Positions 1 through 11,935 of a DNA stretch of 64,000 nucleotides are shown piece by piece. The stretch comes from Kudoa neothunni. Taxonomy: Eukaryota; Cnidaria. The stretch spans positions 8,308,001-8,372,000 of the forward strand of contig OZ199839.1 of NCBI GenBank assembly GCA_964304625.1, given 5' to 3'. A model generated the notes under the pieces. It saw only the letters and a list, made by a program, of their open reading frames with translations. It was not told where the DNA came from and did no database searches. A program made the translations under genes and the position numbers. Every line of letters starts with the position of its first letter. Within the stretch, counting starts at the first letter, position 1.

Positions 1-2
1 AT

Positions 3-791
3 CCAGGGACCGAGTACACTCAAAATTTTTCTGTGTATTTTGATAAAGATAATAATGAAACGCCAAAAAATGTTGTCGCGAATATTGTTCTAGACCTTGT
101 GTCGACATTAACGGAAAGTGGTAGAAATATCATTTATGATAATTTCTCTATTTCTGTGTTCGTTGCCCAAGAAATCTTACACGAGGAATGACTGGAACAA
201 TCCGAATTAATCAAAAAGATATTACAAATTATTTAAAAAGGAATTCACAACAGGATGTTTCGATGCATTTTTGTTTAATCGAAAACTAGTCCCAATCTCC
301 TATGCTCCTTCAAAAAGTAAAGCAGTTTTACTACTAACAACATCCGATTTCATTACAAATGTTGAAGATACAGACTGAAAACACCTGTTGTTGTGTCTGG
401 AAATAATCGATGTAAAGGAGGGGTAGAAAAAAGGATTATATTATTGCTACAGCAAGTGTAAAAAGCAGAAGAATCGATGGCTGGCAGCAGCATTCTTCAT
501 TATGGATGGTAATAGCATGATTTATTCAATTTATCCTTCTAAGACAATTTTCTATGATCACAATTGTTCAAGAATTAAGTTTATAGAAGAGCTTGAAGAT
601 GGTTTGGCGAAGGATTATGTTCAGAGAAACAAAAATCGTGTTGATAAAAGTTATAACTGCATAAAAGAATTTCTTTGTCGCAACCGAAGCTGTTATTGTT
701 CAAGATTTCGAGACAGAAAAGCGAGGAAATTTTTGTTTTTTTCGTATAGCCATCTGCAATGAAAGCAATTCAAAAGTTGTTTGCGTGACAT
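3..791 (+). pseudogene. decayed piggyBac-family transposase (3' part)
   Basis: Frame 3 from the left edge reads as the second half of a piggyBac DDE transposase: a stretch like 'TESGRNIIYDNFS' matches the family's conserved Y-D-N-F segment, which carries the second catalytic Asp, followed by 'VFVAQEILHEE'. A stop falls at about 189-191. Further segments, 'KAVLLLTTSDF' (the D-K-V-LLST block) and a W-x6-FF-x-N-x3-Y-like block near 475-560, lie in shifted frames with more stops. The element is therefore dead. Its 5' half lies outside the window. A palindrome about 340 bp downstream (1133-1154) recurs next to the other piggyBac relic and is probably part of the 3' terminus. TTAA target duplications could not be paired. 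Confidence 0.75.
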
Positions 792-1132
792 ATCATGATA
801 TTAAAAACCAAAATAATATTAACATCTTGCATTTTATCTATTTTTAAACAAATGTATTGCGGGTATTATTGGGGGATTCATCGTGAAGGAAAGTATTTTT
901 AGGATTTCTTTAATGGGGACTAATGTACAATTTTTATTAAACTCCGTTAGATTAAAAAAAGAAGTTAATCTCGTTCAGTTTGACGCCTAATTTATCCCTT
1001 TAAATATTTCGGCAATGGTCGTCAACACTCGTTGGTATTATAATTGTAACATTTTTCAATATTTTATCAGTAGTTTTCTCTCAAACTTTATTATCTTACT
1101 TATTACATTTTTTCCATAATTATTGCGAAAAA

Positions 1133-1154
1133 TGTGGGGTTTATTAGACCCCAA
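1133..1154. repeat. GGGGT-N6-ACCCC palindrome, probable piggyBac subterminal repeat
   Basis: TGTGGGGTTTATTAGACCCC is an imperfect palindrome. Related sequences occur at 22433-22456, 22608-22632, 57226-57252, 58555-58580 and 58732-58762. Two of the six sites lie just 3' of piggyBac transposase relics, which suggests a piggyBac end structure. Confidence 0.5.
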
Positions 1155-1560
1155 ATTATAAAATTGTTACTAATAAATTTTATTAAATTAGCGTAAAAAA
1201 ATTAAAGTATGTTTTTAAACAATCTACTTTTGTTATAACTTAACTATTTTTCTTATTGATTGAGTCCTGCTGAAACAAATCTCTTTAGAGTTGTCAACCG
1301 CGCATGCAGCCATTATCAACGCAGATACAATTTTTTTCATTATGCATTACAACAATGTATTCTTTTATGAAATGAAAACATCAATATTCTGGTGTAGAAC
1401 AAGTCATACTAATGCTAATTATTTACTGAAATGAAAAAAACTCCACATATATTTAATTTTGTTAAATACTCATATTATTCTAGCGGTCATAGTTATACTT
1501 TTGAATTATTATATTTATTATAAATTGTACAAAGCAGCATAATTTATATAATAAACTTGG

Positions 1561-1571
1561 TGCGCATGCTC
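1561..1571 (+). promoter_or_regulatory. NRF1-like motif upstream of MOCS2B
   Basis: TGCGCATGCTC lies 29-47 nt before the two candidate MOCS2B start codons, in otherwise AT-rich DNA. It resembles the known NRF1 core (YGCGCAYGCGCR). The same type of motif sits upstream of the other housekeeping genes here. Confidence 0.45.
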
Positions 1572-1589
1572 GAACATTGATACTTATCT

Positions 1590-2132
1590 TTGCATTCATT
1601 CCTACAAATGAGCACAATACATGAAGACCAGCTTGTGAAAATTGTGCTAAGCAATAATCCCATTCAAACAGACTGGCATTCAAATTTTATGCAAGACAAA
1701 CATTGTGGCGCGTTGAACATTTTCAATGGGATTGTTAGACAAGATCAAGAGAATCTGCAAGGTCTGCACTTCGAGTGTTACACACCCATGGTTATCGATC
1801 AGTTGATAACAATCTCATACGAAGCGATCAGGAAGAGTGAAGGACAATTGAGAAAAATTTTCATCTATCACCGAGAAGGTTTTGCTGCGATTGGGGAGAT
1901 ATGTTTAGTGGTGATGTTAGCGGCGGGTCATCGTGAAATAGTTTTCGATGCAATGCCTCATGTGTTAACTGAAATCAAATCCAAAGTGCCTATCTGGAAG
2001 AAAGCCATAATTAACACCACACCACCTGCAGTTGAACAACAGAACAACAAGGGCGCACAATCAGAAACATATTTTTGGATTGCAAACAAAGAATCGAAAC
2101 CACTTAGCGTCCAAAAAAATTTGGAAGAGTAG
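1590..2132 (+). CDS. MOCS2B: molybdopterin synthase catalytic (large) subunit, MoaE/MOCS2B
   Basis: This intronless 180-codon ORF encodes the large subunit of molybdopterin synthase, which together with the thiocarboxylated small subunit converts precursor Z (cPMP) to molybdopterin. Family motifs appear in order: C-G-A-x6-G-x-V-R (residues 39-50), Y-x2-M (64-67), H-R-x-G (94-97), I-G-E (101-103), A-x-H-R (112-115) and K-x3-P-x-W-K (130-137). K130 and K137 match the two conserved active-site lysines. A start at residue 7 (position 1608) is equally possible, and the MoaE core begins soon after it. A tail of about 40 residues after the core is not conserved in my memory of the family. The stop lies 2 nt before an in-frame ATG of the next gene. 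The small subunit MOCS2A is not seen nearby. Confidence 0.9.
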   Translation: MHSFLQMSTIHEDQLVKIVLSNNPIQTDWHSNFMQDKHCGALNIFNGIVRQDQENLQGLHFECYTPMVIDQLITISYEAIRKSEGQLRKIFIYHREGFAAIGEICLVVMLAAGHREIVFDAMPHVLTEIKSKVPIWKKAIINTTPPAVEQQNNKGAQSETYFWIANKESKPLSVQKNLEE

Positions 2133-2157
2133 GAATGGCGCGAGTTTTTGGGTTATG

Positions 2158-2166
2158 TGCGCACGC
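2158..2166 (+). promoter_or_regulatory. NRF1-like motif before the PMF1-like start
   Basis: TGCGCACGC lies 17 nt before the ATG at 2183. If it is a promoter element, transcription of the next gene starts within or just after the end of MOCS2B, and the upstream ATG at 2135 would not be used. Confidence 0.4.
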
Positions 2167-2182
2167 AAATATAATCAGAGTT

Positions 2183-2834
2183 ATGGACGATTCTTTTCGT
2201 TCTCAACAACATCAACTTCGACAACAACTAAAAGAAACACTACTCAGTTTATCATCAAGATTTAAGTAGACTTAAAGAAAATCATTTTTTATTATTATGG
2301 CCATTAATTAGTTCAAAGAATGTTAAAAGTGTGATTTATAACGCGTATTGCGAAAATCCCGACGAATTCACCGAGATAACTGAACAATGTTATAATGAAG
2401 CGTTGGTCAAAATTAAGGTGTGTTGTAATGGTAGGGAGCCATATATTTTTTTATTTATCTTGCCGATATAGCAAGCCATGGTTAATGCACTGGATGAATC
2501 TGGTATGCGAGACCATATGTTGACAGCTCCTGAGCTGGCTGAGGGAAATTGGTAATTTTTGTTGTTCTGTCATTTTTTATTGTGAATTTTAGGCGCCCTT
2601 CAAACGATCCATCAATTTTGGTCGAATCAATTATTAAAAATGAAAAAATTAAAGCATTAGCCGAGTACAAAGCAATGAATGCTAATGTAGGTGGAATTTT
2701 GCTTATTTTTATCGTTCTGAATATCCTCCTAGAATATTGAACTAGCCCAACAACTAACCAATGATATCCTAGAGATGCAGTCGAAAATTGATGATATTAT
2801 TGACTCGGTGCAGAAAAATGTGCCTGATTTGTAG
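2183..2834 (+). CDS. PMF1: PMF1/Nnf1-like Mis12-complex kinetochore subunit
   Basis: Five exons join in frame: 2183-2265, 2312-2417, 2472-2551, 2593-2686 and 2733-2834, with introns of 41-54 nt (all GT-AG). The product is about 154 aa and largely helical. The middle reads V-N-A-L-D followed after about 18 residues by N-W-R-P-S, then a coiled coil ending at the stop. This matches the order in metazoan PMF1 (LNALD, then AWRPSG, then a C-terminal coiled coil). PMF1/Nnf1 pairs with MIS12 in the complex that links centromeric chromatin to NDC80. An in-frame ATG at 2135 would add 16 residues, but a promoter-like motif at 2158-2166 favours 2183. The homology call rests on short motifs and length, so it is moderately sure; the exon structure is firmer. 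Confidence 0.65.
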
Positions 2835-3295
2835 AATAATATGCGTTTGTTATTTATACATCTTGTTTTATTACTACGGTGGAATTTATGATGCGAAATC
2901 GGCAGTTGTGTTGAATATTGATATTTTACAAATTTTTCTCCAAATAAGATATTAAATAATAAAAACTACATCAGTAAATAACCATAATTTTCTCTCAATT
3001 TGAGAGATTAAATTTTTAACTTTATTGTTGCAATTTATTGTATATTACAGGGCGTAAATCGAAATATTTTAAAATTAGTACGTTTATTTTCGATAATTGA
3101 TAAATGTGTCTAGGAAATTATAATATTAAGCTGATTGACATATTATTTTTGTTAATACACTAATTGTTAAAATTTTAAAATATTCAAATAAGGTGGGTCA
3201 CAAGACTTTTTTTGTTGAGAAATGGAATGTGAGAATAAAAAGTTTGAGAAACACTGCTGTATTGAGATTGAGATTGAGACTGAGACACCACAATA

Positions 3296-4594
3296 AAATA
3301 TATTCCTCAGTTAGTTGAAGCTATCCCTCGATCAAATAACACAACTAGGGATAGAATGGTTGATATGTCTCAAAACATTTTGAATCAAGTGATCACGGAA
3401 CTACAGAACACTTCGTTTACGTGTAGTTTACAACTTGATGAATCCATCGATGTATCTCAATACAGCCAACTTATAATTTTTTCCCGCTATGTTCACAAGG
3501 ATAAACTCAAAGATGAATTTTTGTTGTCAACCATTGATAAAAGGAGTGAAATCATCAGGTATTTTTGAATTGTTGCATGATTTTTTTTAGAAACATAAAT
3601 TTGAGTGGACTAAGAAATTATGTAACATATGCACAGATGGGCACCTTCGTTACTTGGGAAAAAGTCCGGTTTTGATGCACTTGTTAAACAAAAAGTACTA
3701 GACCTTTTGGTAACACATTGTTTCCTTCATAGATATGCGCTCGCTTCGAAAACTCTCCCATCGACTTTTTAAAATTCTTTGTCAAGAAATGAACAAAGAT
3801 TATGATGTGCTGCTCTACCATACTGAAGTTCGTTGGTTATCTAAAGGTCAACGCCTCAAACGATTATTTATTCTTATAGATGGGGTTGTCATGTTTCTTA
3901 GAGAAAGAAATAATGATCTTTATAAATATTTTGATGACAAAATATTCGTTTATGGAATAGCATACTTATCTGATATGATATCTTTGAGCACATCAAAAAC
4001 TTAAATTTGTCTCTCCAGAGGAAAACGGTTACTTTAATTGACGCTTCTGGAAAAATGCGCTCTTTCACAGCCAACTAACACTCTGAGAGAATAGGATTTT
4101 ATCCGATTCTTTCATGCGAAATTTTCAAAACTTGAAGATTTTCTACAAAATTATGCCATTAAATTGTCAACAGTATTAAAATCCTCACTTAAAAATTATT
4201 TTCCAATCATCAGCAATCTTCTCCTTGATTCATGGATTCGAAATCCAATTCTATATGATATCAGCACCATGGCCGACAACGATCATTTAAAAGAAGAGCT
4301 GATTGATCTGCGACCCATGGAAATCCTGCATCATGAATTTAATCCAAAAAATGTCGAGGAATTTTGGTGCTCCATTAGAAAACTTTGCCCAAAAATCACA
4401 GTATAGGCCTTAAAATAATACCATTCACAACAACATACTTGTGTGAAGCTGGATTTTCCACACTGGTTCATATCAAACACAAATTCCACAATAGACTGAA
4501 TCCAGAACATGATATGCGAGTTTCTACTGCAAAAACAATTCCTCACTTCGAATTACTCGTCAAAATTAAACAAAATCAAAAGTCTCACTAATTA
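3296..4594 (+). pseudogene. decayed hAT transposase (ZBED5/EPM2AIP1-like lineage)
   Basis: Fragments in changing frames follow the order of a hAT transposase. 3356-3568 reads like the 'SLQLDESIDVSQYSQL' block with its conserved D. About 3630-3720 reads 'CTDG...PSLLGKKSGFDALVKQK...THCFLHRYALASKTLP'. 3735-4004 holds 'LLYHTEVRWLSKGQRLKRLF'. 4164-4406 and 4385-4591 carry the C-terminal dimerisation region, with 'TTYLCEAGFSTL', 'KHKFHNRL' and a final QKSH. This pattern is typical of the hAT group that gave rise to vertebrate ZBED5, FAM200 and EPM2AIP1. Frameshifts and stops (for example after 3568 and 4004) show it cannot code for an intact enzyme. The N-terminal BED zinc finger is not visible. 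A hAT-type end (TTTGAGAAACACTGC, 3243-3257) just upstream probably belongs to another inserted piece. Confidence 0.8.
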
Positions 4595-4599
4595 TAAGT

Positions 4600-6230
4600 T
4601 TAATTTTATAATATTAGTAAATCTCTCATCCGTTTTAGTCATAAAGGTGATGATATCGCGGAGTTCTTTAAAAATGAATACCAATTTTGAATATTCTAAA
4701 TTTTAAAACATTAATTTATTTTGTTTAATAGCAAATATTACACTTCATGAAAAAATATTATTTTTTTCATTAGTTTATTATTTTTTTATTATTGTAATTG
4801 GATTTCAACGAAGTTATAAAAAGTCGCTTCATTATTTTATCAAGGCATACTTGTAGGCTTCTTATTTCTAAAGTCGGTGTTACATTTTTAGTGCTTATCG
4901 AAATAAACGGTTTTTCTCTAAGATAATTATCTCAAGGACATTTTTATTAAAACTCGCTTTTAATGAAAATTATTTTTTAAATAGAGCTAGAACTTGTGAA
5001 TGTATATGAAAATTTAGCACATAAAACCATATTTTTTAACAAAAATTTACATGAAATGGAATTCTTAGGGGTTCGTATTCGTTTAGTTTAGCTTAGTTTA
5101 GCTTAGCTTAGCTTAGCTAATAGGGGATCCGCGAGTCATAAAGGTTGGGTCCAACTGTTCTAATGCCTCTAATCAATTATAAGCTATAGTATAAAAATTA
5201 TTATTCTATCCTTTATTCAGAGTATTTTATCGGAATGAATCCAAACTTATTTTACATGAGCATATCAATTAAACATTATTGGTTAGCAGTTTTCAAAGCA
5301 AAAATAGGTACAATATCAAAATTGTCAAAAATATAAAAGATTTACAGGCTATCATTCGCAAATTAAAAAAAAAGCGAAATAATATAATTTTCGTTATGTC
5401 TAAACCATTTTAAAAGTTATAATGGATGTAATTCATTAAAAAAAGGATTTTGAAAATTAGGGTTGGAGCCGAAAAGTTCGTTAAATCGATAAACCTTATT
5501 TTTATAAAAAATTGTTTTCTTAGAACTGTTAATTTGATTTGTATAAAATAAACATTTTTATTTGAAAAAAATATTTTCAGTCTTGATAATTATATATAAG
5601 AGAGGATAAAGTAAAAATACGGAAAACCGATTATCTATTGTATAATCAAATTAAAATTTATTAACATAATTCAAAATCTTAATTTCAGTTGAATGATTTA
5701 TTTGTTATTCAAAAATAAAGCTGGAATATTTTCTTGTGAGCGAACCTTAAAATTTTAAGATTAGACTCGAAATTGCTCGTAAAATCGGCTAATCCATATA
5801 CAACATATTTAAACGAATAAAATTTCAACACAGTTTAAATATACTAATTCTTACTTCATAAATTTTACGAAAAAATTTACACTAAAACTTCTGAAAGTCC
5901 CAAAAATTAGTTACTCCCAAATAAAATTATTATCGGAATATCTCGCACAACGAATCCGCACGAAACATGATAAAACTGAGTTTTAAACATAATAATTCCA
6001 CAACTAATTAGCTCTAATATCCAAATTTGATTATAAATATATTGAATAAAGAAAAATAAGTCACTAATTCAGTTTTTTTGTAGTTAAAACAATAATTAAA
6101 TCAAACATTAGGAGTTATTCATATCATTACTATTATTCCAAAAAGATCATCGGTTTTTATAAAGAATGTTGTGACCACATTACGACACACTGTATAGCGT
6201 TATACATTCAACAGGAATATATAACGCAAC
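4600..6230. other. AT-rich intergenic DNA
   Basis: No coding potential, RNA gene or transposon was recognised. The only structured piece is the pentanucleotide run at 5081-5119. Confidence 0.5.
5081..5119. repeat. (GYTTA)8 pentanucleotide repeat
   Basis: Eight consecutive five-base units of GTTTA or GCTTA (last unit GCTAA). It resembles a degenerate telomere-like repeat but is too short to call. Confidence 0.7.
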
Positions 6231-6232
6231 GA

Positions 6233-6243
6233 GCGCACGCGCA
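6233..6243 (+). promoter_or_regulatory. NRF1-like motif upstream of VPS33B
   Basis: GCGCACGCGCA lies 75 nt before the VPS33B ATG and agrees with the NRF1 consensus at nearly every position. Confidence 0.5.
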
Positions 6244-6317
6244 AACCCCTTATTGATAATAATCGATATCAATAAAATAAGGTTTCTTCCAAGGCCACAT
6301 GAAAAAATACAATCCAA

Positions 6318-9300
6318 ATGCCTGATTTAAGTATTCTTTCTAGTCTGGCCAAAAATGAGGTGTTGAAACACCTTCAATACGTAAATAATGTTTATATGTT
6401 GATGTGTATTGATGTGGGTTATTCAAGTTTGATGGCGACAAAGATCTCATTATCGAGCCATCATTGATGAAATTTCTCGAAAGGATTGTGGGAGCATCAT
6501 TTCTACGAGTAAACCAACAACAGCTCCACCTAATAATAATTATAAAACCTGAATATTTCGTAGAGTCAAGGTGTTAAAAAAATATTCAAGCTAGAGACAG
6601 ATCTTGGCAGTGACTGCTCGCAGTAGTTTAAATTTAATAGGTGTTAACATGAATTTTTGTCGTACAAAAAGATTAGTTTATATAATATCTCCAGTAGTTA
6701 CCGAGGTGAAAATTGTTATAGGTAATCCTTTTTGAATATTATTTTAATTGTGCCCACTAAAACCACATTTCATACAAGTAATGTAATATTGATTAATCGG
6801 AAAAAATTAGATCACATTAAAAACGATAAACAACAGTTGATAAATCGAAACTATGTTATACTTTATTATCCAGCAAGAGTATGTGCTTATGGCTAAAATT
6901 CTCTTTTAACCTCATTCCAATATATAATTAGACATATGTGGTTGATTATTTGATGGAGCAGGAGTGTCTCATTTCGGAGAGTAGATTGCTAAAGTTATAG
7001 CTTATAAGTGATATGGATCGTGGTGGTTTAGATATTGTTGTCGAAGATTTGAACCTTCATTTTGTACCACTCGAAAACAATGTTCTATCCTACGAACAAC
7101 CGGTCTACTTCAAAGATTTATATATTGTTAGCATGTGGCGTTGGTGAGTTGTGTTGTTATTAGCAATTTATGTAGGAAAACTCCACATGTCCCCTTGAAT
7201 ACATCACAAAATCTTTGATTGTGCTAATGAAACTGTATGGACTGATTCCATTGGTTTATTCGTTGGGAGATCGTGCTCACGTAACTATAATATTCCTTGT
7301 GACAATTTAATAATATAAATATTCATTGTATGCGACCGTGCAGGAACTCAGTGAAATGTTAAAATTCAACGTGGTTGCTGGCAGTTTCGACACCAACAAC
7401 ACAAATTTGACAGTTGGCCGACTGATAATCTTTGATAGGAGTACACTATTTTTTTTTGCTTCGTAAACGGTCAATAGATTAACTATTGATTACGTTAGAT
7501 ATTGACATGGTTACACCTTGTCTATCTCAAGTCACTTACGAAGGAATGCTTAGTGATGCCTTCACTATCACCAGTGGTAATCTATTCTATTTATTAAACA
7601 TCACTCACTTGTCTGCTAGAATTTATTCGAAATAAGCATTTGCGAATTTATTTAATTTTTATTGTAATGAATTGTGGCTTTCGAAAGTTGAGCTTGCGAA
7701 TCGCTGTCTAGAAGTTTGTTTGTTGGTATTACAATTACATTTAAATATTGTCGATAAACGCATTGTTGCAAATCAATGCAATAAGTAATAGAAAGGTTAT
7801 AGAAACGATTGAGGGCAGTTATTACAAAATACTTAAAGCACGATTCTCTTAAATATTCCGAAAATAAATGTATGCTTTATAGAAATTGGTTATTGACGTG
7901 GATCATAATTCCGAACGAGTGTAGACGTCATTTAGGGTTAAAAATTGATTTAATTTTTTTTGCGAATATTAAGCACGAATATCTAGTCATTTGACACTCA
8001 GAATAATTGTTGTGGATAAGAAGATATACTTTTTTCGGCTGAAATTTTTTTGATCTTAGAATGTAAGTATAACTAGAAAGAATTTTTGGTCTTCTTTGGA
8101 AAATAAATAGTGAATGGAAAGCGTAAGAATCATATTTTCAAGAAAATTGCCGAAGTTTATTGCATAATTTCTAAAATTTGAAGATATGTGTAGTGGATAA
8201 GCAGTGTTTTTTAAATTACGTAATACGTATTAAATATTCATTTCGGACTCAAAAGGAAAAAGTGCGACAATCTAGCACAATTCCATTTATCAGAAATGTT
8301 CAGAATTTGTTATAATTTCTCTCCTAATTCTACCTAGTTATGATGTAGGTATTAGTTTGGAGTTATTTTCTTAATTCGCCCTTAAAAAATTAGCGAATAA
8401 TTTTTATTTATTCCCCACTTGCCGTATGTTACCATATTGCTATGTGACATTGGTTTAATGATTTCTCAAGGTGTATTTAATATTTTACCTGAAAATTATA
8501 TTAAAACTGTAATTGAATTTCTATTAGTTTATAATAAATAAAATAAGAAGGATATCGGATTTCTTTGGTGGTAAAAATGAAACGTAAACTGGTTTTTTGA
8601 ATAATGCGTAAGGAATTTATATCGTTGAATTCATGTAATAATTATTATTTTATTTACTTGAATATGTGTATATTATAAAATATAACTTCTTCTTTACTTG
8701 AATATATGTATATTATAAAATATAACGTCCATTTTTTGCGAATATATGTATATTATTTTTGAAAAGTAGATTAATTAATGTTGCCTTATAAGAGGGATTC
8801 TCAATTAGAAGTGAATTTACCTTCTAGGGATAAATTTTAGATGATAGAGGGTAAATTAAGTGACATAAAATTGGGTATGGACTATTCTTGCATAATGCGG
8901 TTTGTTACGCGCTAAAGGATTCCCAATGAGTTATATTTTTTAAGAAGATCTATTAAACTCAACTCAATTAAGATGTTAGCAGAAATGCTTAATATGTTTT
9001 TGGGAGTAAATAGTTAACTATAATTTATAAAACTATTATCAATCCTTTTCTTGTATGCCTCGTTTATTTTTCAAAGATATGATCTGATAATACGTAAATA
9101 AGTATACCTATTTGAAGTAGATATGAATTTGATCCCAAGTTAAGATAGTTAATTTGGATTTTTTTCAGGCTGATGTGGTAAATTTTAAGACAATTAATAA
9201 CTCTTGTTATATAGAATTATAAATTATGGGGGTTCCTAACTAAACATTTCAATAACTTTTATGAAATTTCTTGTATTTACAGATCTAAAATTTTGTTGCT

Positions 9301-11935
9301 CTTTAAAATATTTTCCAATTTTTTATTTTCAGACACATAAAGGTTTAATGAAGTAATGAAATGTAATATGTATAAATAATATTAATTTTCGTTAGAATAA
9401 ATAGAATTTGAAGTTAGCGATATAAATTCGTTTAAAAAACAGATATTATGCAATAACTTGAATAAAAATTTAAGTCCATATTTAATTAATATTACGAAAT
9501 TTTGTATATAAATTAAAAAATTGTAAAATCCAATGATAGTCTATATTAAAAGGATTTTATTGGAAATAGGCCACCTGTGCTGAATTTTTAGGTCTTATTT
9601 TCGTAGTTAATTTTAGTTTGGCTTTGAAATTAACTGTAAATTCATTTCTTCGAATAAAACGGAGTTAGGGAATGTCAATCTTTTGTTAATTGGGAGACGC
9701 CGAACTAAATATTAGGTCAAATAGAAAAACTTTCTTTTGTGTATTTTATTGATGTAAAATAACGATATTTAATCTATTAAAATAAATCGCATTAAACAAA
9801 TTTATTGGATCTTTTCGTTATGATTTTTTAATATGTTTTAATAATTTTCTTAAAAACGAAATCAATAATGCTAGAAAAAATAAAAATTGTTTATGAAGTA
9901 GATTATAGCGAAATTATGATTATTGGTATAGCTATTTTGTAATTTTATTTCATATTAAGCTATAATAATTTGTGTAAAAGTGTTATACGCTTATTAAATA
10001 TCGTGTTCTAGGGTTTTTGACTATAGAAGATCAAGAATTGTTATCAAAATTGCCATCAAATAACTCCAAAATTCTATTGAGCGATAAAAACCTCATTTAT
10101 AATCAAATTAGAGATATGTATCTATCCAATGTGTTTATGTATTTGAAAGAAGAACTGAATGTGCTTCATCAACTGCAAGAGGTATTTTAGTATGCTTGGG
10201 TGGATTTTTTACACATTAAAAATTAGAAAAGCGAAAAAATATCAAGTGTTTCAGATATGAAGCAATTTGTATCAAACGATCTTAGAGTTTTACAGGCTAA
10301 ACGCGCTTGCATTTTAACACGTAATCTATGTGTGAATAAATTGGCAAAACTTCGCCATTTTATTCAATTTTATCGGTATGTAATGATTTGTTTAAGATAT
10401 GCTGTGTGGCGAAAAGTTAATGTTCGAAAAAAATAGAGAAAACTTTTCGGATCGCCTTTTCCACGAATATGGTAACAACTTGAATCCATTAGTTGTGTAA
10501 TTTTTTGTGATGTTTTTAGAGATTCTCAAAGGTAGATCCACAAAAATCGTTCATGAATATATAGAAAATCAAATTATTATGGGGGTAATTTGAATTTGTT
10601 TTTGTTTCGAAGTAGCCCCTTTTTAGGAACCCCCCGAAAAATGCCTTTGTCTAATTGTGTTATGGTGTCGTTGTTCGAGTATTAAAATTTTAACACAATT
10701 TGCTATTATCACGGAAATACAATATTCAGTTGAATGCAGCTTTTGCAGTATCTTACCAATTAACCTGTCCCATTATGGATTATTATCATAAAATATAAAC
10801 AATGTCGAATCCATTAAAATTCTTCTTTTATTCCATTGAATTATCGAAGCTTTTGAGATAAATGATGGTAGAAGAATTTATACATAATTTTAGTGGTTTA
10901 ATTTCTCGGTGAAAATAGTTTTTTGTTTCAGGTTAAAATGTTTCTCGATATAAAATATTTCATATTAGATCCGTCATCTAAAAACTTAACCACAATTAAA
11001 AATCTTTTCTACCAAGTAATGAGTTTAAAAATTATCTACTTCTTTGTTAAACCCTGATTTTTTCATTAGAGTTATGGATATGGATATTTGACTACTTTTG
11101 AGGCTTTTGAAAAGTTTGGAATTATACAGGTGATTTGTTGTTGTTATTTGTTTTATTTTATTTCGCCATGTTTTTAGGCTGGGAATTCTGCCAATTTCGA
11201 CAAGTTAGCCAGGGAATTAAAACTTGTAATTTTTTAATTTTCATTTGTGTTCTGAGATCCCAATAATTTATTATTTTCTGAAAAATCCAATTTAAGTTTA
11301 GTATTTGATATTTTGGAAGTTATTTTATTAATTGTATGATTATATATTTTTATTTGAATTTTTCGTGTATAATAAAAATTGATTTGTTGTTTTGCCAAAT
11401 TTTAGTGATATTAAAACACATATCGCCAAATTAGACCGGCCTGAGTAATTTTTTTACATCTAGATACCCGATGAGCATACCAAGTGTCATTATCCATTGG
11501 ATATGGGGAGTATTTACAATAGCAAATATCGGCCGATGTCTTGTCGAATCATAGAATCTGTAATTTATTTTACCTTATAATTTTTAACCAACCAAATACC
11601 ATGAATATGGCTCTTTAACAATAATCAAATAGATTCTCAATCCAACGATGATGGAAACATTCAAGGCTACTTCATTAGGCGAGTGTTTGAAGCAATTCCA
11701 ATTTATTCCGTTCAACAATGGTATCTTAACTCTTAGAATAATAAATATCTTTTAATTCAATGTGATAGCTGGGAAGGAAGCACAAGACACTGTCATGATA
11801 TTGATGCTGGGTGGAATTAATCATTCCGAAATTAGTTGCATTAAGACCATAGCAATAAATTTGGGAATCAAGATAATCATCGCAACCACTGCTATCACAA
11901 ATGGGATTCAATTGATGAGTTTGTTTCAACATTAA
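6318..11935 (+). CDS. VPS33B: VPS33B, Sec1/Munc18-family protein of the CHEVI/HOPS-like system
   Basis: Twenty exons join in frame to about 590 aa: 6318-6380, 6428-6570, 6624-6721, 6811-6878, 6932-6980, 7032-7126, 7176-7280, 7344-7440, 7499-7576, 10012-10181, 10227-10375, 10437-10471, 10520-10584, 10627-10678, 10969-11015, 11070-11129, 11178-11225, 11464-11559, 11633-11720 and 11769-11935. SM-family blocks appear throughout: 'KDLIIEPSLMKFLERI', 'LENNVLSYEQPVYFKD', 'FDRNIDMVTPCLSQVTYEGM', 'DMKQFVSNDLRVL', 'YRPMSCRII', and a C-terminal 'LMLGGINHSEIS...ATTAITN'. Spacing and choice of residues fit VPS33B rather than VPS33A. VPS33B binds VIPAS39 and SNAREs in endolysosomal and apical sorting. Introns are 42-89 nt except three longer ones (290, 238 and 2435 nt). 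Length is close to the roughly 617 aa of the human protein. No stops or frameshifts were seen. Confidence 0.92.
7577..10011. other. 2.4-kb ninth intron of VPS33B
   Basis: This intron is 27-58 times longer than the usual ones in the gene. It is AT-rich, holds the 40-bp tandem repeat at 8651-8760, and shows no recognisable gene or transposase. Confidence 0.6.
8651..8760. repeat. 40-bp tandem repeat, about 2.7 units
   Basis: The block TTACTTGAATAT...TATATTATAAAATATAAC begins near 8655 and again near 8695 (period 40). A third, shortened and divergent unit follows from 8731. Confidence 0.75.

Noticed and set aside
10585-10968. Longer reading of VPS33B through 10921-10968
   Set aside because: Using the acceptor at 10932 breaks the frame; exon 14 (10627-10678) joined to 10969 restores both the frame and the length expected for the family.
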